Below are positions 10,065 to 18,643 of a stretch of DNA of 40,136 nucleotides, one piece after another. The position numbers and the translations under genes were made by a program. The DNA lies in NCBI GenBank assembly GCA_937974565.1, contig CALJWL010000014.1, positions 1 through 40,136 of the forward strand. Direction: 5' to 3'. The notes below the pieces were generated by a model. The model was not told where the DNA came from. It did not search any database and was given only the letters and a program-made list of their open reading frames with translations. Source of the stretch: an uncultured Arenicella sp. GTDB lineage: Bacteria; Pseudomonadota; Gammaproteobacteria; Arenicellales; Arenicellaceae. Each line of letters opens with the position of its first letter. Within the stretch, counting starts at the first letter, position 1.

Positions 10065-10481
10065 ATGACCATCACATATCCCAAACGCAATTTGGTAGCG
10101 TTGGTTTTGCACATAAGCACCTTATCCTTGCTTGTCTCTACTCAAGCCATTGCTCAACCTGTCGATGGTGACAAAACTATTTCTAAAAAGCAAGTATCTG
10201 CCTATCTACAGCGAAATAAAGGCGACATAATTCAATACAACTGTGATTCGTCAAACAATGACCATTGTACGATTGTTTGCAGTTCGGGAGGGAATGATTA
10301 TATTAAAGCCAATAAGGTAAAAAGCGCCTTTTATGGAGAGCGCCGAAGCAGCCTGAATGGCAGTGTTATTGGTTATTATTTAGCCGTAGATGTTGAGGAA
10401 GAAAACGATAACAGAAACATCTGGGCCACTTTGCAAGTTGAATCGTCTTGTCTATTTAGTGGCATGGCCCCTGTGCTATAA
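10065..10481 (+). CDS. Small secreted or periplasmic protein of unknown function
   Basis: I do not recognise this 138-residue protein. It has a clear signal peptide: basic start TYPKR, hydrophobic LVALVLHISTLSLLVSTQ, and a likely cut after AIA in QAIAQPVDG. The mature part is polar with four cysteines (YNCDS, DHCTIVCSS and SSCLF), which could form disulfides in the periplasm. The ATG is preceded by ACGGAAAA at a reasonable ribosome-site distance. It lies 89 bases after tamB on the same strand, with no evident link to it. Confidence 0.6.
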   Translation: MTITYPKRNLVALVLHISTLSLLVSTQAIAQPVDGDKTISKKQVSAYLQRNKGDIIQYNCDSSNNDHCTIVCSSGGNDYIKANKVKSAFYGERRSSLNGSVIGYYLAVDVEEENDNRNIWATLQVESSCLFSGMAPVL

Positions 10482-10525
10482 GTGTTATAAAAGTATCTAC
10501 ACAATCCATTTCAACTGTGGACTTT

Positions 10526-10729
10526 TCAAGGGGCCGAGTGTTCAAGCAGCTCACCGACGCTGCAATCGAGAAAATCACATAGTGCTTCAAGCTCATCAAA
10601 ATCTATGTGGTTTGCTTTCTCAGTCAAAAGTAACCTTATCGTTGCCTTACTCACTCGTGTTTTTTCATGCAACTTTTCAGGTGTGAGTTCGTGCTTTTTC
10701 AAAATCGCATCTAAATTATTAGTGATCAT
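10526..10729 (-). CDS. Short XRE/Cro-type helix-turn-helix regulator
   Basis: This 67-residue protein is almost entirely one Cro/CI-type helix-turn-helix domain. LDAILKKHELTPEKLHEKTR and VSKATIRLLLTEK form the DNA-binding helices, followed by the usual DFDELEALCDFLDCSVGEL helix-and-cap region of stand-alone HTH_26/XRE proteins. The ATG has GGAAAC upstream as a fair ribosome site. It points towards the preceding secreted-protein gene and is alone on this strand. The target is unknown; no toxin partner or phage gene is next to it. Confidence 0.75.
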   Translation of the reverse strand: MITNNLDAILKKHELTPEKLHEKTRVSKATIRLLLTEKANHIDFDELEALCDFLDCSVGELLEHSAP

Positions 10730-10901
10730 AACGATGTTTCCAGTATTTTCTAGTTTAGAACTTTAACGCAGACAGCTGTATTTACAGCGTGAATATTAAA
10801 TGGTTCAAGGCCTCAAGCCCAGACATTTTATATATTTTATTAAGCGAGTTGGCACTCGATGAAACTTCTGAGTAGCCCCAAAAATAACGGTAATTATTAC
10901 C

Positions 10902-10920
10902 CTTGATTAGAAAAATCAAG
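10902..10920. repeat. Perfect palindrome just upstream of the mscS-like gene
   Basis: CTTGATT and AATCAAG flank a 5-base loop, ending 13 bases before the ATG of the mechanosensitive channel gene. It may be an operator or a small leader hairpin near the ribosome site. There is no second copy to support either reading. Confidence 0.35.
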
Positions 10921-10933
10921 ATAGCCTGAGAAT

Positions 10934-11821
10934 ATGCAAAAATTTAATCAAATTTGGGATTTTAATGTCATAAGCACCGCCAGTGGCGTCTCGATTTCGG
11001 TTGGCGACATCGTGCTTGTTTTGTTACTGATGTTGATCGGTTACTTACTATCCCGCTTGGCTGAAGTGATTTTGGCGCGGCGCTTAGAGAAGACTGACCT
11101 CAAACCAGACTCGGTTCAAGTTATAAAGCGGATCATCTTTTATGTAATCTTACTGATGATTGCTTTGACCATCATGAGCTTATTAGGCATTCCCATAACC
11201 GCCTTTGCTTTCGCGACGGGTGCAATCGCCATTGGCGTCGGTTTCGGTGCGCAAAACATTATCAATAATTTTATCAGCGGGTGGATTTTAATGGCCGAGA
11301 GGCCCATTCGAGTTAATGATTTTATTGAGGTTGAAGGGTTTATGGGAACCGTCAAACGAGTTGGCACACGTTCAACGCTAGTACACAGGCCTGATGGTGT
11401 TCATGTGTTAGTACCAAACAGCAAATTACTGGAAAATACCGTGGTTAACTGGACGCTGATAGACGGTTTAATTCGAAACTCGGTCAGAGTCGGTGTGGCT
11501 TATGACAGTCACATACCCGATGTAGTGAACGCGTTGGAAGAGGCCATTAACGGCTGTGAGGGGCCACTATCAAAACCAAAACCTGAAATTGTTTTTGAGG
11601 ACTTTGGTGACAGTGCGTTGATATTTGACGTCTATTTTTGGAGTGATATGACTAAGTCTAAACCGCTTCGAATTATCCGCAGTGAAGTTAGAATGGCAAT
11701 CGCTAGAGAATTAGACAAGCGTAATATTATCGTGGCGTTTCCACAGCGAGACCTCCACCTTTTCTCGGACAAACCGATAAAAATCAAAGTCGAAGATAAA
11801 CCTTCGTCAAACGCTGATTAG
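10934..11821 (+). CDS. MscS-family small-conductance mechanosensitive channel
   Basis: This is an inner-membrane channel that opens under membrane tension to release solutes during osmotic downshock. Three hydrophobic segments occupy about residues 20-115. The pore helix is the Gly/Ala-rich stretch AFATGAIAIGVGFGAQNIIN, followed by FISGWILMAERPIRVNDFIE, the signature start of the MscS beta domain. VLVPNSKLLENTVVNW ends that domain, and an alpha/beta C-terminal domain follows. The length of 295 matches E. coli MscS (286). The ZntB-like gene starts 10 bases later, so the two are probably co-transcribed. Confidence 0.9.
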   Translation: MQKFNQIWDFNVISTASGVSISVGDIVLVLLLMLIGYLLSRLAEVILARRLEKTDLKPDSVQVIKRIIFYVILLMIALTIMSLLGIPITAFAFATGAIAIGVGFGAQNIINNFISGWILMAERPIRVNDFIEVEGFMGTVKRVGTRSTLVHRPDGVHVLVPNSKLLENTVVNWTLIDGLIRNSVRVGVAYDSHIPDVVNALEEAINGCEGPLSKPKPEIVFEDFGDSALIFDVYFWSDMTKSKPLRIIRSEVRMAIARELDKRNIIVAFPQRDLHLFSDKPIKIKVEDKPSSNAD

Positions 11822-11831
11822 GGTACGTTAA

Positions 11832-12806
11832 ATGACTAATGAAATGCCAAAGTTCATACACCAAATATTGCTCGATGGGGAGGGCGGATACAACGTATCA
11901 CCCTCGCTGAAAGACCACGCAACTAGCGGGGTTCAAGTTGTATGGCTGCACATTGATCTTAGTGAACCATCAGCCGTGTCATGGTTAGAAAACGAATCGG
12001 GCTTAGATAACAATATTATTGGGTCAATGACGGTTGAAGAAACTCGACCACGCGCATTTAAGTTCAAGAACGGATTGTTAGCGGTGTTGCGAGGGGTAAA
12101 CCTGAACCCCGGAAACGACCCAGAAGATATGGTATCAATACGAGTTTGGCTTGAATCCAATCGCATCATCACTGTGCGTCGTCGGCCCATGGTGTCTATT
12201 CAAGACATGATTCATGACCTCGAACTAGGGGAAGGGCCTGCAACACCCGGCGAGTTTTTTACTCAACTCATCGATCAACTGGCCAATCGAATTGGCGACT
12301 TCGTAAGCACCTTGGGTGAAGAACTCAGCGACGTGGAAGACAATATAGAAACCATGGAAGCCTCAGAGTTACGAAACTCACTGGGGTCATTGCGGCGACA
12401 GATAGCGACTGTAAGACGCTATTTGGCACCTCAACGTGATGCCTTAGACCGCATGTTTTTAATCGAATCGCCATTACTGAGCGAACGAAACAAAGCCAGC
12501 TTGCGAGAAGAGTCTGATCGCGTATCAAGGTATCTAGAAGACCTTGACCTAGCTCGCGAGAGAGCCATAGTGCTGCAAGAAGCGTTTTTGTCACAGATAG
12601 CCCAACAGCAGAACAATCGTATGTATGTGTTATCGATAATTACCGCAGTGTTTCTACCATTAGGGTTTGTGACTGGCTTATTTGGCATCAATGTTGGCGG
12701 CATGCCAGGGGTTGATAATCCAATCGCGTTTTGGATAATTTGCGCTTTATTAGTAGTTGTTTCAATTGGAATTATCGTGGTGTTTCGAAAAATGAAATGG
12801 CTATGA
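11832..12806 (+). CDS. ZntB/CorA-family metal ion transporter
   Basis: This is a predicted pentameric inner-membrane transporter of the CorA superfamily. A large cytoplasmic N-terminal domain (to about residue 262, with long charged helices) is followed by two C-terminal membrane helices. The signature loop after the first helix reads GLFGINVGGMPG, so the motif is GIN (residues 285-287) rather than the GMN of CorA. GIN is typical of the ZntB zinc branch, so zinc is more likely than magnesium or cobalt. The length of 324 is close to E. coli ZntB (327). It follows the MscS gene closely on the same strand. Confidence 0.85.
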   Translation: MTNEMPKFIHQILLDGEGGYNVSPSLKDHATSGVQVVWLHIDLSEPSAVSWLENESGLDNNIIGSMTVEETRPRAFKFKNGLLAVLRGVNLNPGNDPEDMVSIRVWLESNRIITVRRRPMVSIQDMIHDLELGEGPATPGEFFTQLIDQLANRIGDFVSTLGEELSDVEDNIETMEASELRNSLGSLRRQIATVRRYLAPQRDALDRMFLIESPLLSERNKASLREESDRVSRYLEDLDLARERAIVLQEAFLSQIAQQQNNRMYVLSIITAVFLPLGFVTGLFGINVGGMPGVDNPIAFWIICALLVVVSIGIIVVFRKMKWL

Positions 12807-12939
12807 TTATTGTTATTTTAAAACTATTTAGACCAAAAAACGGTAGGTGCTGAAGCGTAAGTTATTCGAGCAGTTTTTATGTGTAAATGAGACCCCAGCA
12901 TAGCTCAAAACTGACTAACTAAATTTGTTAAACTAAGGA

Positions 12940-13261
12940 ATGCAAAAGCCCTTCTCAACCAAGAGCGAATTGTTTGTTTCAAGTACGGGTATGGAGCATC
13001 CGATATTGTGCGGCCTTGATCATACAGAGGCTATTTTGGTCTAAAATCGAACACGCTCTATCGTCCATCTATGCATCAGAAACGGGGCGTCCGAGCTATC
13101 CTCTGTTAAGCTTGTTCGCAGTATGTTGCAGGTATTTTTATCAACCCTCGGGCGTGCAATTGGCTGAGCTGTTATTGATGTATATTTTCGAAAAAAAGGT
13201 CAGTTGGTTAAACCCGTATTTAATAAACCCAAAACACGATAGGCAACCTGCTTACTGCTAG
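12940..13261 (+). pseudogene. IS5-type transposase, N-terminal relic
   Basis: The N-terminal third of an IS5-group transposase remains, in two frames. The first begins MQKPFSTKSELFVSSTGMEH and runs to GLDHTEAILV before a TAA. After a frameshift the homology continues as SKIEHALSSIYASETGRPSY, PLLSLF and, after a local scramble, VQLAELLL. This corresponds to the family's 'GRPSYPPL.LFKALLLQ..Y.LSD..LEEAL' block. The catalytic DDE part is absent and the adjacent sequence belongs to the AraC gene. It differs from the other IS5 relic in the window, so it is a separate insertion. About 130 bases of AT-rich sequence before it show nothing recognisable. Confidence 0.7.
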
Positions 13262-13275
13262 CCGTTGTGTTTCAA

Positions 13276-14046
13276 CTAAGAATATCGGATGCGATCTAAG
13301 TAGGAGTATTGATTTATACGGCTTTTGTATTCGCGTGGTGTAACGCTCACCATCTTTTTGAATTCACGCTGGAAATGCGACTGATCAGTAAAGCCTAAAT
13401 TATGCGCAAGGGTTGAAAGTGGTACTTCGTTTTGATGATCGATGTCATTAATAGCTAACTGGCACCGGATGATTCTACTAAACACCTTTGGCGACACACC
13501 AATATCATTGATAAATCTTCTGAATAATGTCCGTCTCGTATACCCAGTTTCGTGTTCTAGCTCCTTGGCTCGAATATTGCCATTACTATTGCAGATCAAC
13601 TCGACTGCATGAGACGTAAGTGGCGATTGCTCATGCTGAGGCTGGTTTCCTAGAAACTGATTCAGTAAAACTGCTTGTTCTAAATGAGAAGTCTGGCAGA
13701 CAATTTTCTCGAAAATTTCAGAGGCTTCTGGCATTAAATCTAATAGATCTATTTGCTGGTTTACCAGTAAGTCTGCACTTATATCGAGAAACTTCGGCAT
13801 TAAGCCAAGTTCAAATCTAACTCCAAAATAATGATGATCTGCGGTAAATTTTGGATTAGTTGGTTCAAGTGTGGTGCCACAAATCTTCGCACTAGGATTT
13901 GTATCACTACAATCAAACACGATATCCACACAACCATCAGGAATTGCTAAGGTTAGCTCACTCGACTGCCCGGCAGTAAAACTATAAAAGTGCGAAATAG
14001 AAGGATCTTGAGACACAATCAGACGATAGTCCGATGCGGCATTCAT
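13276..14046 (-). CDS. AraC-family transcriptional regulator
   Basis: The C-terminal third is a standard AraC double helix-turn-helix. Helix one is near LEHETGYTRRTLFRRFINDI, and the second half has LSTLAHNLGFTDQSHFQREF, KKMVSVTPREYKS. The N-terminal region (about 150 residues, with PDGCVDIVFD and YFGVRFELG) looks like the cupin-type sensing domain seen in DUF6597-type AraC proteins. Two starts are possible. ATG at 14046 (256 residues) is used here because the alternative at 14082 is a GTG, and neither has a clear ribosome site. It is divergent from the ornithine cyclodeaminase-like gene across a 269-base gap, so it probably controls the amine module and itself. The ligand is unknown. Confidence 0.85.
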   Translation of the reverse strand: MNAASDYRLIVSQDPSISHFYSFTAGQSSELTLAIPDGCVDIVFDCSDTNPSAKICGTTLEPTNPKFTADHHYFGVRFELGLMPKFLDISADLLVNQQIDLLDLMPEASEIFEKIVCQTSHLEQAVLLNQFLGNQPQHEQSPLTSHAVELICNSNGNIRAKELEHETGYTRRTLFRRFINDIGVSPKVFSRIIRCQLAINDIDHQNEVPLSTLAHNLGFTDQSHFQREFKKMVSVTPREYKSRINQYSYLDRIRYS

Positions 14047-14315
14047 TATGAACCATGGCTGTTTTGATTGGTGCACTAACACAATAGTTTAATTATAGAT
14101 TTTTTGTTTTTAGGTTACTTTTCGTCAAGATTATCGTTAGCAATATTAGAATAATAAACAGGTCTTTCCAATGCCGAAACCATCAACAATGTCCCAAAAA
14201 TACAATAATTGCATCTCAGCAATTGATATTGTCTGACGATAAATATTTAGCAGTAAAAAAATAGTAACCATTCATGCTACGAAAATGTGGGCCTAATATT
14301 AAGTGAGTAATAACC

Positions 14316-15452
14316 ATGTCAAATACTAAAATCGATTTCATATACCTGTCGGAACCCGACATGATAAAAGCAGGCGTTACGGATATGCCCGGTTGTGTAG
14401 ACACTATGGAAGAAATGTTTGTCTTGCTACATAAAGGCGATTATCGTATGGCAGGCCCGAATAGTGACTCGCATGGCGCCATGATCACTTTTCCCGAGGA
14501 ATCTCCGTTTCCAACCATGCCAAAGCCAACCGCTGATCGACGCTTAATGGCAATGCCAGCTTACTTAGGCGGTGATTTTCAAACTTGTGGCGTTAAGTGG
14601 TATGGCTCAAACATCGCGAATCGCGAGCACGGGCTGCCACGTTCGATCTTAATGTTTACTTTAACAGATATCGTTACCAGTGCGCCTTTGGCCTACATGT
14701 CGGCTAATCTTCTTTCGGCTTATAGAACTGGTGCGATTCCGGGTGTAGGTGCCCGTCACCTTGCTCGTAAAGATTCAAAAGTAATTGGCTTGCTTGGCCC
14801 TGGTGTTATGGGCAAGACCACGGTTGCTTCGTTCATGGCCGCATGCCCAGAATTGGACACCATTAAAATTAAAGGTCGGGGTAAAGACAGCCTTGATCGT
14901 TTCCTTTCTTGGGTTAAAGAGGAGTTTCCGCAACTGGTAAACATTGAAATAGTCGACAACGTCGAAGCCGTTGTTCGTGATTCAGACTTAGTTACTTACT
15001 GTAATTCTGGTGAGACAGGTGACCCATCAACCTACCCAATAGTTAAACGCGAGTGGGTAAAACCTGGGGCATTCCTAGCGATGCCAGCCAGTTGCAGTTT
15101 AGATGACGGCATGAGCGACGGCAATATTCGCAAGGTGATGGATAGCATTGGTTTATATGAAGCTTGGTATGAGGAAGTGCCTAAGCCAGCTCATAACAAC
15201 ATTCCACTAATTGGCATGCGTTTCATGGACATGATCGCTGATGGACTAATGAAGCACGAAGAACTCGAAGATCTTGGTGCAATTATTGCTGGTGATACGC
15301 CAGCGCGTCAAAACGACGATGAAATCATAATTCTTTCGGTAGGCGGCATGCCTGTTGAAGACGTTGCCTGGGCTACAAAAATTTATCGCAACGCCCTAGA
15401 AAACAATATTGGCGTTAAGTTGAATTTGTGGGACGAGCCAGTTTTACGCTAA
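14316..15452 (+). CDS. Ornithine cyclodeaminase/mu-crystallin family protein (tyramine oxidase subunit B-like)
   Basis: This 378-residue protein is of the OCD/mu-crystallin superfamily, whose members are NAD(P)-dependent imine or amino-acid enzymes. The Rossmann loop is GLLGPGVMGK (residues 158-167). CGVKWYGSN (91-99) holds the conserved substrate-region lysine, and LLSAYRTGAI carries the conserved arginine. The subfamily, longer than classic OCD and opening with DMIKAGVTDMPGCVDTMEE, is the one I know under the label tyramine oxidase subunit B, but the label's biochemical support is thin. It heads a probable operon with ridA and a FAD oxidoreductase, pointing to oxidation of an amine or amino acid and handling of the resulting imine. 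Confidence 0.8.
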   Translation: MSNTKIDFIYLSEPDMIKAGVTDMPGCVDTMEEMFVLLHKGDYRMAGPNSDSHGAMITFPEESPFPTMPKPTADRRLMAMPAYLGGDFQTCGVKWYGSNIANREHGLPRSILMFTLTDIVTSAPLAYMSANLLSAYRTGAIPGVGARHLARKDSKVIGLLGPGVMGKTTVASFMAACPELDTIKIKGRGKDSLDRFLSWVKEEFPQLVNIEIVDNVEAVVRDSDLVTYCNSGETGDPSTYPIVKREWVKPGAFLAMPASCSLDDGMSDGNIRKVMDSIGLYEAWYEEVPKPAHNNIPLIGMRFMDMIADGLMKHEELEDLGAIIAGDTPARQNDDEIIILSVGGMPVEDVAWATKIYRNALENNIGVKLNLWDEPVLR

Positions 15453-15523
15453 CTCAATGACGTAAAGCGAAGCTCGTTACCAACAAAAACTTATTATCAA
15501 CCTAGATTAAAAATCAAAGACTT

Positions 15524-15943
15524 ATGCCAAAGATCACCAAAGTAAAAACAGGTTCTAAATTCGAAGACATCGCCAGCTACTCTCGCGTCGTTGCCGTTGA
15601 TAATCTCATTATGGTCTCGAATACCGCTGGCCGTAACCCAGACACTCAAGAAATTCCAGAAGATGTGATCGAGCAAACTGAACAAGTATTTAGAAACATT
15701 GAACGTGCACTCGCTGCGGTTGATTCATCATTAGCTGATGTTGTGCAGTCTCGCGTATTTATTCAGGACCCCAAAGACATTCATAAAGTCATGGAGTACA
15801 TAGGCACTAAGTTTCGAGGTATTGACCCCGCGAATACGGCAACATGCCCACCTCTTGGCTCGACAACTTATAAAGTCGAGATTGAAGTCACTGCTTATCG
15901 TGGCGCAGCCAAAGGTGATGTTGAGCGTATCAATATTGCGTAA
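15524..15943 (+). CDS. RidA/YjgF family enamine/imine deaminase
   Basis: This is a RidA-family protein of 139 residues. The family hydrolyses reactive enamine/imine intermediates made by PLP or flavin enzymes to the keto product and ammonia. The fold signature is visible: VDNLIMVSNTAGRNPDT, then EQTEQVFRNIERALAAVDSS and LADVVQSRVFIQDPKD. Near the C-terminus, FRGIDPANTATCPPLGSTTY and EIEVTAYRG cover the region that holds the catalytic arginine in active RidA. Here the usual 'P-R' position reads PANTAT, so it may belong to a Rid subfamily other than the canonical one. Its place between the OCD-like and FAD oxidoreductase genes fits a role in clearing imines from the flavin enzyme. Confidence 0.85.
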   Translation: MPKITKVKTGSKFEDIASYSRVVAVDNLIMVSNTAGRNPDTQEIPEDVIEQTEQVFRNIERALAAVDSSLADVVQSRVFIQDPKDIHKVMEYIGTKFRGIDPANTATCPPLGSTTYKVEIEVTAYRGAAKGDVERINIA

Positions 15944-15958
15944 CTATATTGCGTAACT
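15933..15958 (+). repeat. 13-bp tandem duplication across the ridA stop codon
   Basis: ATATTGCGTAACT occurs twice with no gap. The first copy contains the last codons and TAA of the RidA gene; the second adds an identical non-coding copy. Confidence 0.9.
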
Positions 15959-15974
15959 ATCTCGAGAATCCAAC

Positions 15975-17267
15975 ATGTCTTTATTACTAGAACCCGTTAA
16001 CACTCAGGATGAACTACCTTCCTCGTCAACGATAGTGATCATTGGCGGTGGCATTGTAGGTGTAACAGCTGCACTCACTTTAGCTGAACGCAATATCCCA
16101 GTCGTATTACTTGAGAAAGGGCATATTGCCGGTGAACAGTCTTCACGTAATTTAGGTTGGATCCGAAAAACCAGTCGACATGTTAATGATGTACCGTTGG
16201 CACAAGCGGCAGATCGTCTATGGGTGGACCTGCCTAGTCGCATTGGCCGCGATGTAGGTTATAAGCGACAAGGTATTATGTTCTTGTCTTCTAGTGAAGA
16301 GGAACATGCTGGTTACGAGGCTTGGCTAAAGTCTGTAGAACACCTTTCATTGGGTTCTCGTATGTTGAGTACCAACGAGATTGAACAGCATGCTCCTGGC
16401 GGAAAAGGCAACTGGTATGGCGCTATTCATACTCCCAGTGATGGTGTTGCTGAGCCAGCAATTGCGACAAGTGCGATGGCATCAGCGGCGGTAAAGAACG
16501 GCGCAGTAATCGTTCAAAATTGTGCGGTTCGAACTCTTTCTAGATCTGGTGGTAAAGTTACTGGCGTGATGACTGAGAAGGGTGAAATAAAGTGTGAACA
16601 AGTCTTGTTAGCTGGTGGTATTTGGTCTCGACGCTTTCTTGGTAACTTAGGCATATCCTTACCAATTCTGCCTCTGATTTTATCGGTACTAAGAACTAAA
16701 CCGATGGAAGGACCTTCAGATATATCTATCGCTGGGCCTGATTTTTCTTTTAGAAAACACCGAGATGGTGGCTACATCATTACCCAACGTGGAGCGCTGG
16801 ATTCTCCGATTCTTCTGGATCATCTTTTGGTAGGCACACATTATTTAAGCCAACTAGACGCTTTTCGCAAACTATTGCGTATCAAAGTAGGCAAGCCATT
16901 CATTGATGACTTTAAACTTGCGCGTCGCTGGAAAGGGCACGACAAGTCACCTTTTGAACACATCAGAACGATGGACCCAACGGCAAATTCGGCGTTAAAC
17001 AAAGAAGCAATGACCAATTTGTGCAACGCGTGGCCAATATTTGAGAACGCTGAAATAGATGAAGCATGGGCAGGGAGAATGGACATTACTCCAGATTCAA
17101 CGCCAGTGATCGATAAAATTGAATCCATACCCGGCTTGAGTATCGCTTCTGGTTTTTCAGGCCATGGATTCGGAACAGGGCCAGCAGCAGGGCAATTAGC
17201 CGCCGACATTCTGACTAATGAAACACCGATTGTTGACCCGAGCCCATATCGATTTGGCCGATTTTAA
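15975..17267 (+). CDS. FAD-dependent amine/amino-acid oxidoreductase (DAO superfamily)
   Basis: This is a flavoprotein of the D-amino-acid dehydrogenase/glycine oxidase superfamily, 430 residues. The N-terminal FAD-binding loop is VIIGGGIVGVTAALTLAERN (about residues 21-40), followed by VVLLEKGHIAGEQSSRN. LLAGGIWSR lies mid-protein. The C-terminal FAD site is ASGFSGHGFGTGPAAGQLAA. WIRKTSRHVNDVPLA resembles DadA-type enzymes. It should oxidise a C-N bond to an imine and pass electrons to oxygen or the quinone pool. With the OCD-like and RidA proteins 31-71 bases apart on the same strand, it probably forms a three-gene amine-oxidising unit. The substrate is not readable; an arylethylamine is my inference. 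Confidence 0.85.
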   Translation: MSLLLEPVNTQDELPSSSTIVIIGGGIVGVTAALTLAERNIPVVLLEKGHIAGEQSSRNLGWIRKTSRHVNDVPLAQAADRLWVDLPSRIGRDVGYKRQGIMFLSSSEEEHAGYEAWLKSVEHLSLGSRMLSTNEIEQHAPGGKGNWYGAIHTPSDGVAEPAIATSAMASAAVKNGAVIVQNCAVRTLSRSGGKVTGVMTEKGEIKCEQVLLAGGIWSRRFLGNLGISLPILPLILSVLRTKPMEGPSDISIAGPDFSFRKHRDGGYIITQRGALDSPILLDHLLVGTHYLSQLDAFRKLLRIKVGKPFIDDFKLARRWKGHDKSPFEHIRTMDPTANSALNKEAMTNLCNAWPIFENAEIDEAWAGRMDITPDSTPVIDKIESIPGLSIASGFSGHGFGTGPAAGQLAADILTNETPIVDPSPYRFGRF

Positions 17268-17377
17268 ACGTTTAGCCAATAATTTATAAAATTAGGGCCG
17301 TCACTAGCAATGCAAGCAAGGTCAAACAAAAAAAGTTAATCAAGTAATCGAAGATCGTTTTATTAAAACGGCTAATA

Positions 17378-17395
17378 GTTAGACATTATTCTAAC
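17378..17395. promoter_or_regulatory. Palindrome at the ribosome site of the first MFS gene
   Basis: GTTAGA-CATTAT-TCTAAC is a perfect 6-6-6 inverted repeat directly followed by the GAGG ribosome site and the ATG at 17404. It could be an operator or a hairpin affecting translation. A second small palindrome, CGTTTT-ATT-AAAACG, lies at 17356-17370. Confidence 0.4.
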
Positions 17396-17403
17396 GAGGT
17401 ATT

Positions 17404-18564
17404 ATGAAATCGAGTAATTCACTAGACATCAATAGCATTAAGTCCGTCGCCAGTATGATCTATTTATCCGTAGTCGGGGTTTGTGTGTTTATTATTCAGC
17501 CCGGAATTGTGCAGGGTTTTGTAAGTGAATTAAGCTTTACTCCTGAACAGGCCGGTTATGCCGCATCAGCCGAACTTTGGGGATTAGCAATCACCACCGT
17601 ATTGCTCACTTTTTTGGCCGACAAATTTGATTGGCGAAAAATCGCCTTAATTGCATTGTTAATTGCTGTGATCGGCAATATTGCTTCTACGTTCGCTACT
17701 GACAGTCAAACGTTTATTCTAATTCGCGCTCTAACAGGCCTTGGTTTAGGTGCGATGATTAGCTTGCCGTTTGCCATGCTCGGCATGACTAAGAAAATGG
17801 ATTTTAATTTTGGCATGGCGCTCGTATTCATCTTATTGTACGGCGCCTTAGGCTTGTTTTTAATTCCTTGGGCTTTAGAAAAAATTGGGCTTGACGGTAT
17901 TTTTGTATTTATTGCGGTATTTTGCGGTATTGGTTTGTTGTTGATTCCTAACTTACCGACAGGCGCTCATCAAGCAACGAATTTTGATGACTCAAACCCG
18001 AGTGAACTCGGCTTACAAAAAGTCTTAGCACTCATCGGTGTTCTCTCGTTTAATTTAGGCATTGGCGCAGTATGGGCTTACTTGTTCTTGGTAGGGCTTG
18101 AAGCCAATATTACCGAGCAGGGCGTTGCCAACGTACTTACTATTTCTCAATTGTTAGGCATGCTTGGTGCATTTGTTGTTGTCTTCCTCTCTTCTAGAGT
18201 CAAGCGAGGATTGCCTTTTGCAACATCGATTTTATTGTGCGCAATAGGCGTAGGCTTTTTATTGTTCGGTGTCGATTTCTTGAAATTCTCTATCGCCGTT
18301 TATCTGTTCAATTTCGCTTGGAATATGGTTGTGCCTTACATCATGGCCACTTTGTCCTCGTTTGCCGACAACAGCAAAACAGTAATCCGAGGCTCGTGCA
18401 TGCAAATGTTAGGCGTTGCGACAGGTCCTTATATTGCGGCCAAAATTGTCGGCAGTAGTGCAACACAGGCTTATGATACGGTGAACTTATTTGCTGTCTC
18501 TATGTTTATTGTGGCCTTACTGTTGTTGCTGCCAGCCATTATTGCCCTCAAGGATCGCGATTAA
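17404..18564 (+). CDS. Major facilitator superfamily transporter
   Basis: This 386-residue protein is made almost wholly of hydrophobic helices, consistent with the 12-helix MFS fold. The loop between helices 2 and 3 reads FLADKFDWRKI, a degenerate form of the MFS motif A (normally GxxxDRxGRR). A family-typical RALTGLGLGAMISLPFAM helix follows. A central soluble linker (about residues 182-200) divides the two halves. The substrate is unknown; uptake of the amine or acid handled by neighbouring enzymes is plausible. The start is supported by GAGG seven bases upstream. A palindrome overlaps this site. Confidence 0.8.
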   Translation: MKSSNSLDINSIKSVASMIYLSVVGVCVFIIQPGIVQGFVSELSFTPEQAGYAASAELWGLAITTVLLTFLADKFDWRKIALIALLIAVIGNIASTFATDSQTFILIRALTGLGLGAMISLPFAMLGMTKKMDFNFGMALVFILLYGALGLFLIPWALEKIGLDGIFVFIAVFCGIGLLLIPNLPTGAHQATNFDDSNPSELGLQKVLALIGVLSFNLGIGAVWAYLFLVGLEANITEQGVANVLTISQLLGMLGAFVVVFLSSRVKRGLPFATSILLCAIGVGFLLFGVDFLKFSIAVYLFNFAWNMVVPYIMATLSSFADNSKTVIRGSCMQMLGVATGPYIAAKIVGSSATQAYDTVNLFAVSMFIVALLLLLPAIIALKDRD

Positions 18565-18643
18565 TTAGTTTGAATAATAGTTTTTGCTAAACCTACGTGT
18601 AATCGTGATAACTTAATCTTGTTATTACTAGGAGAAGAAGCAA

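Noticed and set aside
10390-10686. 98-codon plus-strand frame overlapping the secreted protein and the XRE gene
   Set aside because: It overlaps two better-supported genes, starts inside one of them, and shows no domain.
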